Below, in pieces: positions 32,592 through 40,932 of a DNA stretch of 64,000 nucleotides. This DNA is from Pumilibacter intestinalis (lineage in GTDB: Bacteria; Bacillota; Clostridia; Christensenellales; Pumilibacteraceae), in NCBI RefSeq assembly GCF_943193005.1, contig NZ_CALPCH010000005.1, positions 83,271 to 147,270 of the forward strand, written 5' to 3'. The translations under genes and the position numbers were made by a program. Under the pieces are notes generated by a model. The model worked only from the letters and a program-made list of their open reading frames with translations, did not search any database and was not told the DNA's origin. Position 1 is the first letter of the stretch. Each line of letters begins with the position of its first letter.

Positions 32592-33926
32592 TCACATTAC
32601 CAAATTTCCTTGCGCACTGTCTACGGTGCGCATTATCTTTACCGTTTCGCCGTTTACCGCGTCGAGGTATACGAAATAATAGAGGTCGTTGTATTTTGCC
32701 GCGGCTTCGTAGCAAAGGCGTTCTTCGCCGTTGTCGAGCGGAATGAGTGCGCCGCGCACCGAAACTATATCGAGACGGTCGTCTACCAAAGTGGGCACTG
32801 CCGCGCGGTTCATGGTGAGCGAAGTGTTTCTTTCTTTGCAATGATTGAGGCAGTAGTTTTTGGCTTCGAGCCCGAGAGCTTCGCCGTTGTCGAGCGCGAC
32901 TTTTACTTTCACGAGGTCGGTGTACATAACTACGTCGTTGATTACGGGCGCGAGATTTATATACGCCACGCCTCCCGAGGCAAGATACCAAACGGGCTCT
33001 ACGTCGTAACCCAAACGGTTGGCGAAATCTTTGGCGCACGCTTTTGCGTTGTTTTCGCCCAGCATGTTCGCGCCGAGGTCGCGCCACACCGAAAGGTTTA
33101 TTATCTTGCCGCCGCGCTCGGATACGCTCACGTAAGCGTCGCCGCGCTCGCCCGAAATCATCAGTTCGTAAAGCGGTTCTTTTTCGGACTTGCCCGCGCT
33201 CGTAACCGTTTTAACCCCCAAATCGGGCAACGCGGCTTTGGCTATCTCCTTAGCGTCCTTCAAGGAAATCGCGGGTTCGTTCTCGAAATAGCGGTATTCC
33301 TCAACGTCCCTGCCGTCGGAGAACGGCCCGTCGTATATCAGTTCGGGATATTGCACGGGAGTGTGCGAAATCTTATCCGACGAACGGAACGAATACGGTT
33401 TCTCCGAGGTAACTTTGCGAATGTTCATCTTGTTTTCGGACACGAGCGACACCGAGTCGGCAATCTCCTCGTTGAGCTTTTTTGCGGTGTTGTACATGCT
33501 CTCAACGCTTCCCGCAAAACTCCTGCCCGACTTGCCCGAGGCTATGCAGTTCTGATAAGATATAGCAAAGTCGGCAACCTGGTTCAAAAATCCCGACGCG
33601 TCTTCGGCGGCGTGTCCGTCTATGGGAAGCATGGAAAGCGACTTGTTCGCCGCGAGAGCTTCGCTGTATACGTCGGTGAGAAGTACGGTTGCGTACTTGC
33701 CGTCGGGCGCAATCATGAGCTTGCTGAGGTTTACCTCGAGGTTGGAGAGGTTGTCGCCGAGGTCGTACAAATTCCGTTCGTAGCCTCGTTCCACCGCGTC
33801 TTGCGCCCTGCTGTTGTTGCCGAGCGCAAAGGCGAGCGACACGACGAGGCACACCGAAAACAGCATGAGCGACACGGCGGTAATCATCCACCCTACGTTC
33901 TTTTTTCTTACAATCGTTTGTTCCAT
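32592..33926 (-). CDS. ypeB: Germination protein YpeB
   Basis: 444 residues with an N-terminal membrane anchor (about 14-35), then the YpeB extracellular domain and PepSY repeats in the C-terminal half (YVSVSERGGKIINLSVW). YpeB is needed for the localisation and stability of the cortex-lytic enzyme SleB in the spore inner membrane. It is encoded 17 bases downstream of sleB, the classical pairing. The start at 33926 follows AAGGAGAAAGAAT. Length is close to the usual 450. Confidence 0.95.
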   Translation of the reverse strand: MEQTIVRKKNVGWMITAVSLMLFSVCLVVSLAFALGNNSRAQDAVERGYERNLYDLGDNLSNLEVNLSKLMIAPDGKYATVLLTDVYSEALAANKSLSMLPIDGHAAEDASGFLNQVADFAISYQNCIASGKSGRSFAGSVESMYNTAKKLNEEIADSVSLVSENKMNIRKVTSEKPYSFRSSDKISHTPVQYPELIYDGPFSDGRDVEEYRYFENEPAISLKDAKEIAKAALPDLGVKTVTSAGKSEKEPLYELMISGERGDAYVSVSERGGKIINLSVWRDLGANMLGENNAKACAKDFANRLGYDVEPVWYLASGGVAYINLAPVINDVVMYTDLVKVKVALDNGEALGLEAKNYCLNHCKERNTSLTMNRAAVPTLVDDRLDIVSVRGALIPLDNGEERLCYEAAAKYNDLYYFVYLDAVNGETVKIMRTVDSAQGNLVM

Positions 33927-33943
33927 ATTCTTTCTCCTTGAGT

Positions 33944-34627
33944 TTAGCCCCGCGCAAAGCTGTGGCGGCCTATCTTAAGCTCCACTTTCAAGCTCCATAT
34001 CCACTTGCTCGTGGCGGTTGCGGGATTGTAATAGTAAAGGCAGCCGTTGGTGGGGTCCCAGCCGTTGAGCGCGTCGCGAGCGGCGTTGTACGCCGACTGA
34101 TTGGGCGATAGGTTTATCTGACCGTCGGCAACCGCGGTGAACGCGCCCGCCTGATAGATTACGCCCGACACGGTGTTGGGGAATTTGCTGCTGCGCACGC
34201 GGTTTAATACCACCGCCGCAACCGCTACTTGCCCCGTGTACGGCTCGCCCCGCGCCTCGCCGTATACGCACCGCGCGAGCAAATTGAGGTCCGCGCTCGA
34301 CGTTGTGCCGCCCGAGTTATTTCCGCCGGACGACTTGAGCGTAATTCCGAGAGCTTTCTCGGTGCGCGCGCCCACTATGCCGTCTACCGCAAGCCCTTTG
34401 GCGCGTTGAAAGTTCTTTACTCCCGCCAAAGTCTTGGCTCCCCAAATGCCGTCTACTCCTATTTTATAATAGCCGAGTTCCTTAAGACGTTGTTGAACCA
34501 TGCGCACGTTTTCTTTGGTGTCGCCCTTAATTATGTGCGCGGCGTCGGCGTGAGTAGCTCCCGCAAAGGCGCACAGCGCGATGACGAGAACCAAAAACAC
34601 TATACATACGTTTCTTCTTTTGTTCAT
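33944..34627 (-). CDS. sleB: Spore cortex-lytic enzyme SleB
   Basis: 227 residues: signal peptide to about residue 29, a peptidoglycan-binding domain 1 (VRMVQQRLKELGYYKIGVDG, repeated turn), a Gly/Ser linker, and the SleB hydrolase domain (LLARCVYGEARGEP, with the catalytic Glu in YGEARGE, and VAVAAVVLNRV). It is a lytic transglycosylase that degrades muramic-delta-lactam cortex at germination. It lies 25 bases after spoIIR with GGAGGAAAC before the ATG, so the three sporulation genes probably share a forespore transcript. Confidence 0.96.
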   Translation of the reverse strand: MNKRRNVCIVFLVLVIALCAFAGATHADAAHIIKGDTKENVRMVQQRLKELGYYKIGVDGIWGAKTLAGVKNFQRAKGLAVDGIVGARTEKALGITLKSSGGNNSGGTTSSADLNLLARCVYGEARGEPYTGQVAVAAVVLNRVRSSKFPNTVSGVIYQAGAFTAVADGQINLSPNQSAYNAARDALNGWDPTNGCLYYYNPATATSKWIWSLKVELKIGRHSFARG

Positions 34628-34652
34628 GTTTCCTCCGTAAAAACAAGCCCGC

Positions 34653-35156
34653 CTATTTGTACCCGAACAGCTCGGCTATAAACGATTTGTAGCGCACGCC
34701 CTCGCCGTCGCGCGGGTATATCATGCCCCACCAGTTGTCGCCGCCGCCGCTTCCCAACCGCACTATGAGCGCGTCGTATTCGCCCGCGGGCACAACCGTG
34801 TCGCCGTAGTCGCGTTCGGCAAACCGTTCGCGCACGAGAATTGCGCTCGCTCCGTAGCCGAAGCCGCGGCTTCTGAGCACCGCGGCGGCAATCTCCTTGA
34901 TAGCGCCGAGCCGCGCGTTTACCGCATCGAGCAACTGTTCGTATCCACGCACGCGCTTAAGCTCCGCCGCAAGATATCCGTCTATAGCCGCCGCAACCTC
35001 GCGCTTTACCGCCTGTGCCTGCGGCATGTTTGAGTCGGCTCGCACGTGCAACCTAAGCGGCTTGTCTTCCGTTTTAGTATAGCCGCAACCCGCGCAAAAT
35101 ATTTGCGCAAAAAACAAAACTACCGCAATTATTACACAAAGTTTTTTGACTTTCAT
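34653..35156 (-). CDS. spoIIR: Stage II sporulation protein R (SpoIIR)
   Basis: 167 residues from the ATG at 35156 (GGAGGTTTGGC before it). The start has a signal or lipoprotein-like segment (FCAGCG, Cys-24). The SpoIIR hallmarks follow: LRLHVRADSNMPQAQ, and DNWWGMIYPRDGEG near the end. SpoIIR is made in the forespore under sigma-F and signals across the septum to SpoIIGA to activate sigma-E in the mother cell. A sigma-F-like promoter overlaps a terminator just upstream. The lipobox-like Cys is unusual for this family. Confidence 0.92.
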   Translation of the reverse strand: MKVKKLCVIIAVVLFFAQIFCAGCGYTKTEDKPLRLHVRADSNMPQAQAVKREVAAAIDGYLAAELKRVRGYEQLLDAVNARLGAIKEIAAAVLRSRGFGYGASAILVRERFAERDYGDTVVPAGEYDALIVRLGSGGGDNWWGMIYPRDGEGVRYKSFIAELFGYK

Positions 35157-35169
35157 GCCAAACCTCCGA

Positions 35170-35214
35170 AAAAACAAAAATCGATGCCCGCCCTATTCGG
35201 GTACGGTATCGATT
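35170..35214 (-). terminator. Terminator after ispE, nested with the spoIIR promoter
   Basis: On the minus strand a stem with AATCGAT/ATCGATT and CCC/GGG arms followed by TTTTTGTTTTTT. It lies between ispE and spoIIR and ends the isoprenoid/sugar operon. Confidence 0.75.
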
Positions 35215-35239
35215 ATTGCCTATCGAAATATTTATATAC
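35212..35239 (-). promoter_or_regulatory. Sigma-F-like (forespore) promoter of spoIIR
   Basis: On the minus strand GTATA (35235-35239), 14 bases, GGCAATAAT (35212-35220). This fits the sigma-F/G pattern (GywTA, about 15 bases, GGnrAnAnT). The predicted start, about 35204, falls past the 5' arm of the terminator stem, so forespore transcripts would lack that arm. Confidence 0.55.
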
Positions 35240-35272
35240 GTATTACCGTAAAATTGTACTTTTATTTCTTCG

Positions 35273-36142
35273 CTATCGTTTATTAAGCGTGTGCGCGTAT
35301 TTTGCCCACAGCCCCGAAGCTCGCAGTTTTTCGGCGGCTTCCCGCGCCTTATGTTCGGTTTCGTAAAGCCCGCAACAGCAGTTACCCGAGCCGGTCATGA
35401 ATACAGCCGCCGCGCCCGTCCGCTCTATGGCGGTAAGCGCGATATCCACCGAGCCGCAAAGTTTTCGGGCAGGCTCGGTAAGCGCGTTTTTAAGCTCGGG
35501 CGCAATCGCTTTCAAATCGCCAGCACTTAGCGCACGCACAAGCCTTTGGGTATCCGACGGGCAGAAACGCTTTTGCGGATAAAGTTCGTCGAACAGTTTG
35601 TACGCCGCGCCGCTTTGCACTCCGCCTTTGCCGCACGCAATCGCCAAATGCAATTCGCACGAGTCTATCGGGCGTATCACGCCGCCCGTGCCGCCCATTA
35701 CCGCACAGCCGCCCGCCGTCATAACGGGCACGTCGCTGCCCACCGCCGCGCTTTCGGCTATAATATTTCCGCCCTCGTTAAGCTCGGGGAAAAAGGATAT
35801 CGCGGCGGATATCACCGCGGCGGCGTCCGCGCTCGAGCCGCCCAAACCGCCCGCAAGCGGTATGTTTTTGCGCACCGCCACGTTCGCGCCGAGCCGAGGC
35901 AAATACCTCCGCAAAAACCGCACCGCTTTCGTCACAGAGTTTTCTTCGGGAATTTCGCATAGCTCGTCGCCCGCGAAAAACCGCGTTCGGATTTCTCCGC
36001 TCCGATTGAAACTCACGCAAATATCGTCGTGCAAGTCAACGCCCGACACCACGCTTTCGAGAGTATGCAACTCCCCGAGCGCACCCGTTACGTTGAGCGA
36101 CAAATTTACTTTTGCGTGCGCTCTAAGCTCAACGCTTTTCAT
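35273..36142 (-). CDS. ispE: 4-diphosphocytidyl-2-C-methyl-D-erythritol kinase
   Basis: 289 residues from the ATG at 36142 (GGAGAA before it). The GHMP kinase pattern is clear: AHAKVNLSLNV at the start and the ATP loop PLAGGLGGSSADAAA near residue 90. IspE phosphorylates CDP-ME in the MEP isoprenoid pathway in the cytoplasm. It overlaps the ROK kinase gene by 4 bases, so translation is coupled. A terminator follows it. Confidence 0.95.
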   Translation of the reverse strand: MKSVELRAHAKVNLSLNVTGALGELHTLESVVSGVDLHDDICVSFNRSGEIRTRFFAGDELCEIPEENSVTKAVRFLRRYLPRLGANVAVRKNIPLAGGLGGSSADAAAVISAAISFFPELNEGGNIIAESAAVGSDVPVMTAGGCAVMGGTGGVIRPIDSCELHLAIACGKGGVQSGAAYKLFDELYPQKRFCPSDTQRLVRALSAGDLKAIAPELKNALTEPARKLCGSVDIALTAIERTGAAAVFMTGSGNCCCGLYETEHKAREAAEKLRASGLWAKYAHTLNKR

Positions 36143-37089
36143 TTCTCCATAGCAAGGCACGCCGCGCCGAACATGCCCGCGTCGTTGCCGAGCGTTGCTT
36201 TCAAAATTTGTACGGGCGCGTAGTCCGCAACTCCGTATATGAGCGTTTTCACCTTTTCCCTAAGCGGCGCCATGAGCGCGTCGCCCGCGGCGGAAACGCC
36301 GCCGCCTATGAGCACCGCCTCGGGGTGGAACTCGTTGCATATGTTCGCCACGCCCTCGGCAAGACAGTTTACGTATTCGTCGATTACGCCCGCCGCAACC
36401 TTGTCGCCCGCGTGCAGTCCGTCGAACGCAGTCTTGCCTTCCACCTTATCCAAATCGCCGCCGACTATCTCCCAAAGTTTGCTGTCGGGATTGTTTTTCA
36501 TTGCTTTTTTTGTTTCGCGAATAAGCGCGGTTGCCGAAGCGTAAGCCTCGAAACAGCCCTTGCGCCCGCAGGTGCACTGCTCGCCGCCCATGCAAATCAC
36601 CGTGTGCCCTATCTCCGCGCCCGCCGACCTGTTGCCTTCGAACAACTTGCCGTTTATAACTATGCCGCCGCCCACTCCCGTGCCGAGAGTTACGAACACC
36701 ACGCTGTCAAACTCCGCGCCCGCGCCGAAATATTTTTCGCCGAGAGCCGCGGCGTTTGCGTCGTTGGCAACCCGCACAGGCGTGCCGCCGAGAGCCTCCG
36801 ACACCGTTTTTCCGAGCGGAACATAATTCCACCTCAAATTATTGCTGTATACTATAACTCCGCTCTCGCTGTCTATAAGACCGGGCGAGCCTATTCCCGC
36901 GCCGCAGAGCTTTACGCCCGCTTTCTCGGCGAGCGAACTTGCGAGCTTCGCCATATCCGCCGCAACCCGTTCCCAAGGCCTGTCGCCGCCCGTGGGTATC
37001 TTGTCTTTTATAAGAACTTTGCCGTTTTCGTCCACAATGCCGCACTTTATGAAAGTGCCGCCCAAATCCAGTCCCGCGTAGTATTTCAT
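36139..37089 (-). CDS. ROK-family sugar kinase (glucokinase-like)
   Basis: 316 residues from the ATG at 37089 (AAGGAGCGG before it). The ROK signature is present: phosphate-binding DLGGTF at the start, GIGSPGL, VANDANAAALGE, GTGVGGGI, and the zinc motif CTCGRKGC near residue 160. It is probably a glucokinase, with other hexoses or N-acetyl sugars possible. It overlaps manA at its start and ispE at its end by 4 bases each; the operon joins hexose activation with isoprenoid synthesis. Confidence 0.93.
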   Translation of the reverse strand: MKYYAGLDLGGTFIKCGIVDENGKVLIKDKIPTGGDRPWERVAADMAKLASSLAEKAGVKLCGAGIGSPGLIDSESGVIVYSNNLRWNYVPLGKTVSEALGGTPVRVANDANAAALGEKYFGAGAEFDSVVFVTLGTGVGGGIVINGKLFEGNRSAGAEIGHTVICMGGEQCTCGRKGCFEAYASATALIRETKKAMKNNPDSKLWEIVGGDLDKVEGKTAFDGLHAGDKVAAGVIDEYVNCLAEGVANICNEFHPEAVLIGGGVSAAGDALMAPLREKVKTLIYGVADYAPVQILKATLGNDAGMFGAACLAMEK

Positions 37090-38030
37090 TTGTTTTCCGC
37101 TCCTTCGGTTATTATCGCCTTGCATTTGCCTTCGAGCGCGTAAGTCGTGCCGCAAGGCACGAAAAAGCTGTCGCCGCTCGCAAATTTCTCGCCGCTTATT
37201 TTGCCGCTCCCCTCGAGCACGTTCACCGCGCGGAACGAATTGCCCGCGGTTTCCTCGAACTTGCCGTTAAGCTCCAGCTCGCGGCACTTGAAATATTCGC
37301 ACTCGGTCAGCTTGCGTATCCTGCCGCCGCTCGCTATGCTCGCGTATTCGCCCGAATTCGTGCAGTCGCCAAACTCCGAAAAGTTTATTACTTGCGCCGC
37401 CTTGTCTACGTGCAGTTCGCGAGCGTTGCCCTTAGAGTCCCTGCGGTCGTAGTCGTACACGCGATAAGTTACGTTGCTGTTTTGTTGCACCTCGCATATC
37501 AAACAACCCGCGCCGATTGCGTGCACCGTGCCCGCCGGAATTAAAAAGCAGTCGCCCGCCTTCACGGGTATAAAGTTGAGAAGCTCGGCTACCGTGCAGT
37601 CTTGCACCGCCTTCATGAACTCTTCGCGGCAGGTGTTCCGCTTAAAGCCGCAGTATATCCCCGCGCCCTCTTTCGCGCCCATTATATACCACATCTCCGT
37701 TTTGCCGTTGTCGCCCTCGTGCTCGCGAGCAAATTCGTCGCTCGGGTGAACCTGCACCGAAAGTTTGTCGAGCGCGTCTATGTACTTAATGAGCACGGGC
37801 AATTTGCCGCCCTCGGGAAACACCGCTTCGGGGTGCGCGTCAAGCAAATCGCCGAGCCTTCCGAACTCCGTTTCGCTCATGCCGTTTTCATGCACCGAAA
37901 GCTCCCAGCTCTCGGCAATTCTGTTTCCGCCGTTGTCGCGCCCGTACAGGTCTTTGAGCCGCATGCCGCCCCAAATGTAGTCTTTGAGCGCGGGCGTGAG
38001 TTTAATGGGTTTGTCGGGAAAACCGTTCAT
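37086..38030 (-). CDS. manA: Mannose-6-phosphate isomerase, type I
   Basis: 314 residues from the ATG at 38030 (AGGAGAG before it). The family motifs for the zinc site appear (LSVQVHPSDEFAREHE, and PAGTVHAIGAG with the catalytic region VYDYDRRD). It interconverts mannose-6-phosphate and fructose-6-phosphate. At 314 residues it is the short Firmicutes form. It is the first gene of the manA-ROK-ispE operon, with promoter TTGCTT-17-TATACT upstream. Confidence 0.94.
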   Translation of the reverse strand: MNGFPDKPIKLTPALKDYIWGGMRLKDLYGRDNGGNRIAESWELSVHENGMSETEFGRLGDLLDAHPEAVFPEGGKLPVLIKYIDALDKLSVQVHPSDEFAREHEGDNGKTEMWYIMGAKEGAGIYCGFKRNTCREEFMKAVQDCTVAELLNFIPVKAGDCFLIPAGTVHAIGAGCLICEVQQNSNVTYRVYDYDRRDSKGNARELHVDKAAQVINFSEFGDCTNSGEYASIASGGRIRKLTECEYFKCRELELNGKFEETAGNSFRAVNVLEGSGKISGEKFASGDSFFVPCGTTYALEGKCKAIITEGAENK

Positions 38031-38068
38031 AATCTCTCCTCTTGATTGCGTTATTTTGTTACTAACAC

Positions 38069-38097
38069 AGTATACCGCACTTTCGCGCGAAAAGCAA
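38069..38097 (-). promoter_or_regulatory. Promoter of the manA operon
   Basis: On the minus strand TTGCTT (38092-38097), 17 bases, TATACT (38069-38074). It lies 39 bases before the manA ATG. Confidence 0.7.
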
Positions 38098-38123
38098 TCG
38101 TTTGAAAAAATAAATTTCGGGTA

Positions 38124-38153
38124 TTGACGAAACCGCAAACAATGTAGTATAAT
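38124..38153 (+). promoter_or_regulatory. Promoter of the small acidic protein gene
   Basis: TTGACG (38124-38129), 18 bases, TATAAT (38148-38153), with AGGAGAAAGCGTT before the ATG at 38196. Confidence 0.75.
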
Positions 38154-38195
38154 ATATGTAGTATAACAAATTATACTAATCGAGGAGAAAGCGTT

Positions 38196-38609
38196 ATGCG
38201 TATATACGACGAAGAAAATCTTGATTTTGACGACGACGAGTTCGACGGCGAAATGGCGGGCTACAGTCTTGACGAAGAAAACAGCATATTCGGTAAGCTC
38301 GCGCCCGAAAAAGACGGCGAAACTTTAGCCACGCCCATACCCCAAAACGAACAGACGGTTTTGCTGTGCGAGCCGAAAGTTGAGGGACTCAAAGACGGCT
38401 CGCCGCTTAATCTGCGTTTTACCCGAAACGACGGCTGCGAAGTGTATGCGGGCAACAAAAAGGCGGGATATCTCAAAGCCGCCTACGTGAAAAAGCTCAA
38501 AGCCGAACGCGGCGGACAAAACGCGCTCGCATATTTCAAACTCACCGTGCCGCCCATGGCGCGTATAGTTTTCGGCGAGGGCGAACCCATACCCGCAATT
38601 TCGGAATAA
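38196..38609 (+). CDS. Hypothetical small protein with acidic N-terminus
   Basis: 137 residues, not recognised. The first 30 residues are strongly acidic (FDDDEFDGEM and similar); the last 75 (EVYAGNKKAGYLKAAYVKKL onward) look like a compact beta-rich domain with a few basic residues. No signal peptide or membrane span. It has a strong own promoter, an AGGAG ribosome site and its own terminator, so it is a single-gene unit. It lies alone on the plus strand between the manA operon and the alkylation-repair gene. The acidic head plus basic body would suit a nucleic-acid or ribosome partner, but that is speculation. Confidence 0.75.
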   Translation: MRIYDEENLDFDDDEFDGEMAGYSLDEENSIFGKLAPEKDGETLATPIPQNEQTVLLCEPKVEGLKDGSPLNLRFTRNDGCEVYAGNKKAGYLKAAYVKKLKAERGGQNALAYFKLTVPPMARIVFGEGEPIPAISE

Positions 38610-38658
38610 AAGCGCATCCACACCCAAAGAGCAAATCCAAAAATGAAAAAGCAAAAAA

Positions 38659-38683
38659 GGACGTAAACAAACGTCCTTTTTTT
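38659..38683. terminator. Bidirectional terminator between the acidic protein and DNA repair genes
   Basis: GGACGT/ACGTCC with a 6-base loop and T-runs on both sides, so it can stop transcription from either converging gene. Confidence 0.85.
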
Positions 38684-38686
38684 ATT

Positions 38687-39364
38687 TTACGAAAACATAA
38701 TTTTAAGTTGCGCTTTGCGTTCGGGCGAAATGCGGTAACTCTCCCGCGCTTTTTGCACCGTCTTTTTCATAATAAACTCGTTCATAGTGCCCCGCCGCAA
38801 AAAATCCACCGTGCGGTCGTAAAACTTAACGAGCGCAACGCTCAAGCCCCAGGCTATGCCCATGTTTACGTAGTAATCGTCGTTTTGCATGCCTTCGTAC
38901 TTTTCGAAAACATACTCGAGTTCGCTCTCGCTTAAGCAGTAACTCATGAGAAATATTATCATGAACCTGCGTTCGAACTCGTCGGCATTAAACAGCCGCG
39001 CGTATCTTTTCAAAAACTTTTCTTTGTTTTTGCCGAGGTCTTTGAACGCGCCAACCACAATATCCACGTGCGCCCAATTATCGTAAAGCGGCAAAACTTT
39101 GTCCAACAGGTCGAACTTTTTATCCGCCGAAAGTTTGGAATAAGCTATTACGAGCGAATACAAAAGAATTTGTTCGTAATTTTCGGGCTTGTAAGTTTTG
39201 AAAAATTTTGGCTCCGTACGCGCTATTTGCTTTGCGAGTTTATGAATGTACGGAATTCGCACGCCCCACATAGTCAGGTTCGTGTTAATGATTTTGGAAT
39301 GAAACTCGCGGTACTTTTCGTCTTTTGCCGCAGTAAGCAGCGCGTCGATTTCAGCCTGAGTCAT
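38687..39364 (-). CDS. DNA alkylation repair protein (AlkD-like HEAT fold)
   Basis: 225 residues with a superhelix of HEAT-like repeats typical of AlkC/AlkD glycosylases. YDNWAHVDIVVG (near 92-103) carries the Trp-Asp pair and YVNMGIAWGLS (near 165-175) is characteristic. The enzyme removes positively charged N3/N7 alkylated purines by trapping the lesion against DNA. Length 225 is normal. AAAGGAT precedes the ATG. It is a single gene ending in the shared terminator. Confidence 0.9.
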   Translation of the reverse strand: MTQAEIDALLTAAKDEKYREFHSKIINTNLTMWGVRIPYIHKLAKQIARTEPKFFKTYKPENYEQILLYSLVIAYSKLSADKKFDLLDKVLPLYDNWAHVDIVVGAFKDLGKNKEKFLKRYARLFNADEFERRFMIIFLMSYCLSESELEYVFEKYEGMQNDDYYVNMGIAWGLSVALVKFYDRTVDFLRRGTMNEFIMKKTVQKARESYRISPERKAQLKIMFS

Positions 39365-39387
39365 AGTGTATCCTTTCTCATGTTTGG

Positions 39388-39474
39388 GATTGCCACGGGC
39401 ATAAATGCCCTCGCAATGACGGGTTAGTCCCCTTCTATGTCATTGCGAGCGAGCTATGCGAGCGTGGCAATCTC
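39388..39474. repeat. REP-like repeat pair, facing copies
   Basis: A reverse copy (39388-39420, core CGGGCATAAATGCCC) and a forward copy (39440-39474, ending GTGGCAATCTC) flank 19 bases. It lies between alkylation repair and flotillin, just after the convergent ends. Confidence 0.85.
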
Positions 39475-39487
39475 AGACTTCAATCCG

Positions 39488-40894
39488 TTACTTTTTCTCT
39501 TTCTTCTCTTTTGTTTCTACGGGCGCGGGAGCGGAGTCGTTCACCTTGCCGAGATATTCGGGCAACTGCATACCCGACATCTTGAATACCTCGTTAAGCG
39601 GCGGTACGGCTTTGAGCATGCTCGAAATAAAGTTCGCGGTGGTAGACTGTCCGTCTTTGCCGCCCATGGAGTCCCAAACGGTTACTTTGTCTATGTTGAT
39701 GCCCTTTACCGCTTCAACTTGAGTTGCAACAAGCTCCTCAATCTTATCGGATATAAGCATCTTCACGGCGTCGTCAGCAGTGCCGCCCGCGGCTTTAACA
39801 AGTTTCTCGAAACCGAGAGCCTGCTTAGAAAGCACCTCGAACATACCTTGAGCTTCCGCCTCTTTCATGGCGCGCAGAGCGTCCGCCTCGCCTTGAGCCT
39901 TGCGGCGAACCATTTCCGCCTCCGCCTCGGCTTGCAATTCGAGTTTGCGCTTTTCGATTTCCTGCTTAACTATTACGTCGGCTTCGAGCGTGCTCTTTTC
40001 GCGTTCGGCACGCGCGATTTCGGCTTCCTGCTCGGCTTTGTACGCTTCCTTTTTGGCGTTGGCTTTGGCTATCATTTCGGCAACCGACGCCAGGCGTTCG
40101 GCTTCCGCCTCTATCTCGCGTCGGCGAGCGTTTGACTGACTGATTTTTGCCTGCGACTCGTTTTCGCCCTCTACGGCTTGCGAGTTCGCGCCCGCAACCT
40201 CTATTCTTTCGTCGCGCATTGCGTTGGCTTCGCCTATGCTGCCGTCGCGGTTTTTCTCGGCAACGCTGCGTTTTGCGTCGTTTATAGCTTTTGCCGCCGC
40301 TTCCTTTCCGAGCGCGTCAATATATCCCGACTCGTCGCTTATATCGGTTACGTTCACGTTTATAAGCCGCAAGCCTATCTTTTTAAGCTCGCCTTCAACG
40401 TTGCTGGATACAGCCGCCAAGAATTTGTCGCGGTCGGTGTTGATTTCCTCTATATCCATAAGAGCTATTACAAGACGAAGCTGACCGAGTATGATATCTT
40501 TGGCAAGGTCTTGAATATCGCTGAGCTTGAGTCCCAAAAGTCGTTCGGCGGCGTTTTGCATAACTCCCGGCTCTGTGGAAATACCCACGGTGAAACGGCT
40601 GGGCACGTCTATACGTATGTTTTGACGCGAAAGCGCACTCTTGAGGTCTACGCTGATTGATATGGGCGTAAGGTCGAGAAAGCTGTACGACTGAAAGAAA
40701 GGCACAACGAAACTCGCGCCGCCGTGAATACACTTTGCCGCACGCGACGTGCCGTCTTTGCTCTTACCCACGCTTCCGTAGATAACCATTATCTTATCCG
40801 ACGGACACTTTTTGTATCTGCTCGCAATAAGCGCGAACAACGATATCAAAATAACCACTCCGGCAATTATAAGCCCTACTATTCCTGCTATCAT
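39488..40894 (-). CDS. Flotillin-like SPFH membrane scaffold protein
   Basis: 468 residues: one N-terminal membrane segment (about 2-24), an SPFH/band 7 domain (about 35-200), then a long coiled coil rich in Glu, Ala and Lys (about 200-370), and a C-terminal tail. This is the layout of flotillin T (YuaG) of B. subtilis, which organises membrane microdomains. It lies 38 bases after the NfeD-like gene in the same direction, the usual YuaF-YuaG pairing. GGAGGAACG sits 13 bases before the ATG. Confidence 0.93.
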   Translation of the reverse strand: MIAGIVGLIIAGVVILISLFALIASRYKKCPSDKIMVIYGSVGKSKDGTSRAAKCIHGGASFVVPFFQSYSFLDLTPISISVDLKSALSRQNIRIDVPSRFTVGISTEPGVMQNAAERLLGLKLSDIQDLAKDIILGQLRLVIALMDIEEINTDRDKFLAAVSSNVEGELKKIGLRLINVNVTDISDESGYIDALGKEAAAKAINDAKRSVAEKNRDGSIGEANAMRDERIEVAGANSQAVEGENESQAKISQSNARRREIEAEAERLASVAEMIAKANAKKEAYKAEQEAEIARAEREKSTLEADVIVKQEIEKRKLELQAEAEAEMVRRKAQGEADALRAMKEAEAQGMFEVLSKQALGFEKLVKAAGGTADDAVKMLISDKIEELVATQVEAVKGINIDKVTVWDSMGGKDGQSTTANFISSMLKAVPPLNEVFKMSGMQLPEYLGKVNDSAPAPVETKEKKEKK

Positions 40895-40932
40895 TTTATA
40901 TACGTTCCTCCGTTAATATATATTGCGTAATA

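Noticed and set aside
32610..33941. 443-codon plus-strand frame opposite ypeB
   Set aside because: It is the antisense shadow of ypeB, whose product is clearly recognisable; the shadow has no family match or start signal.
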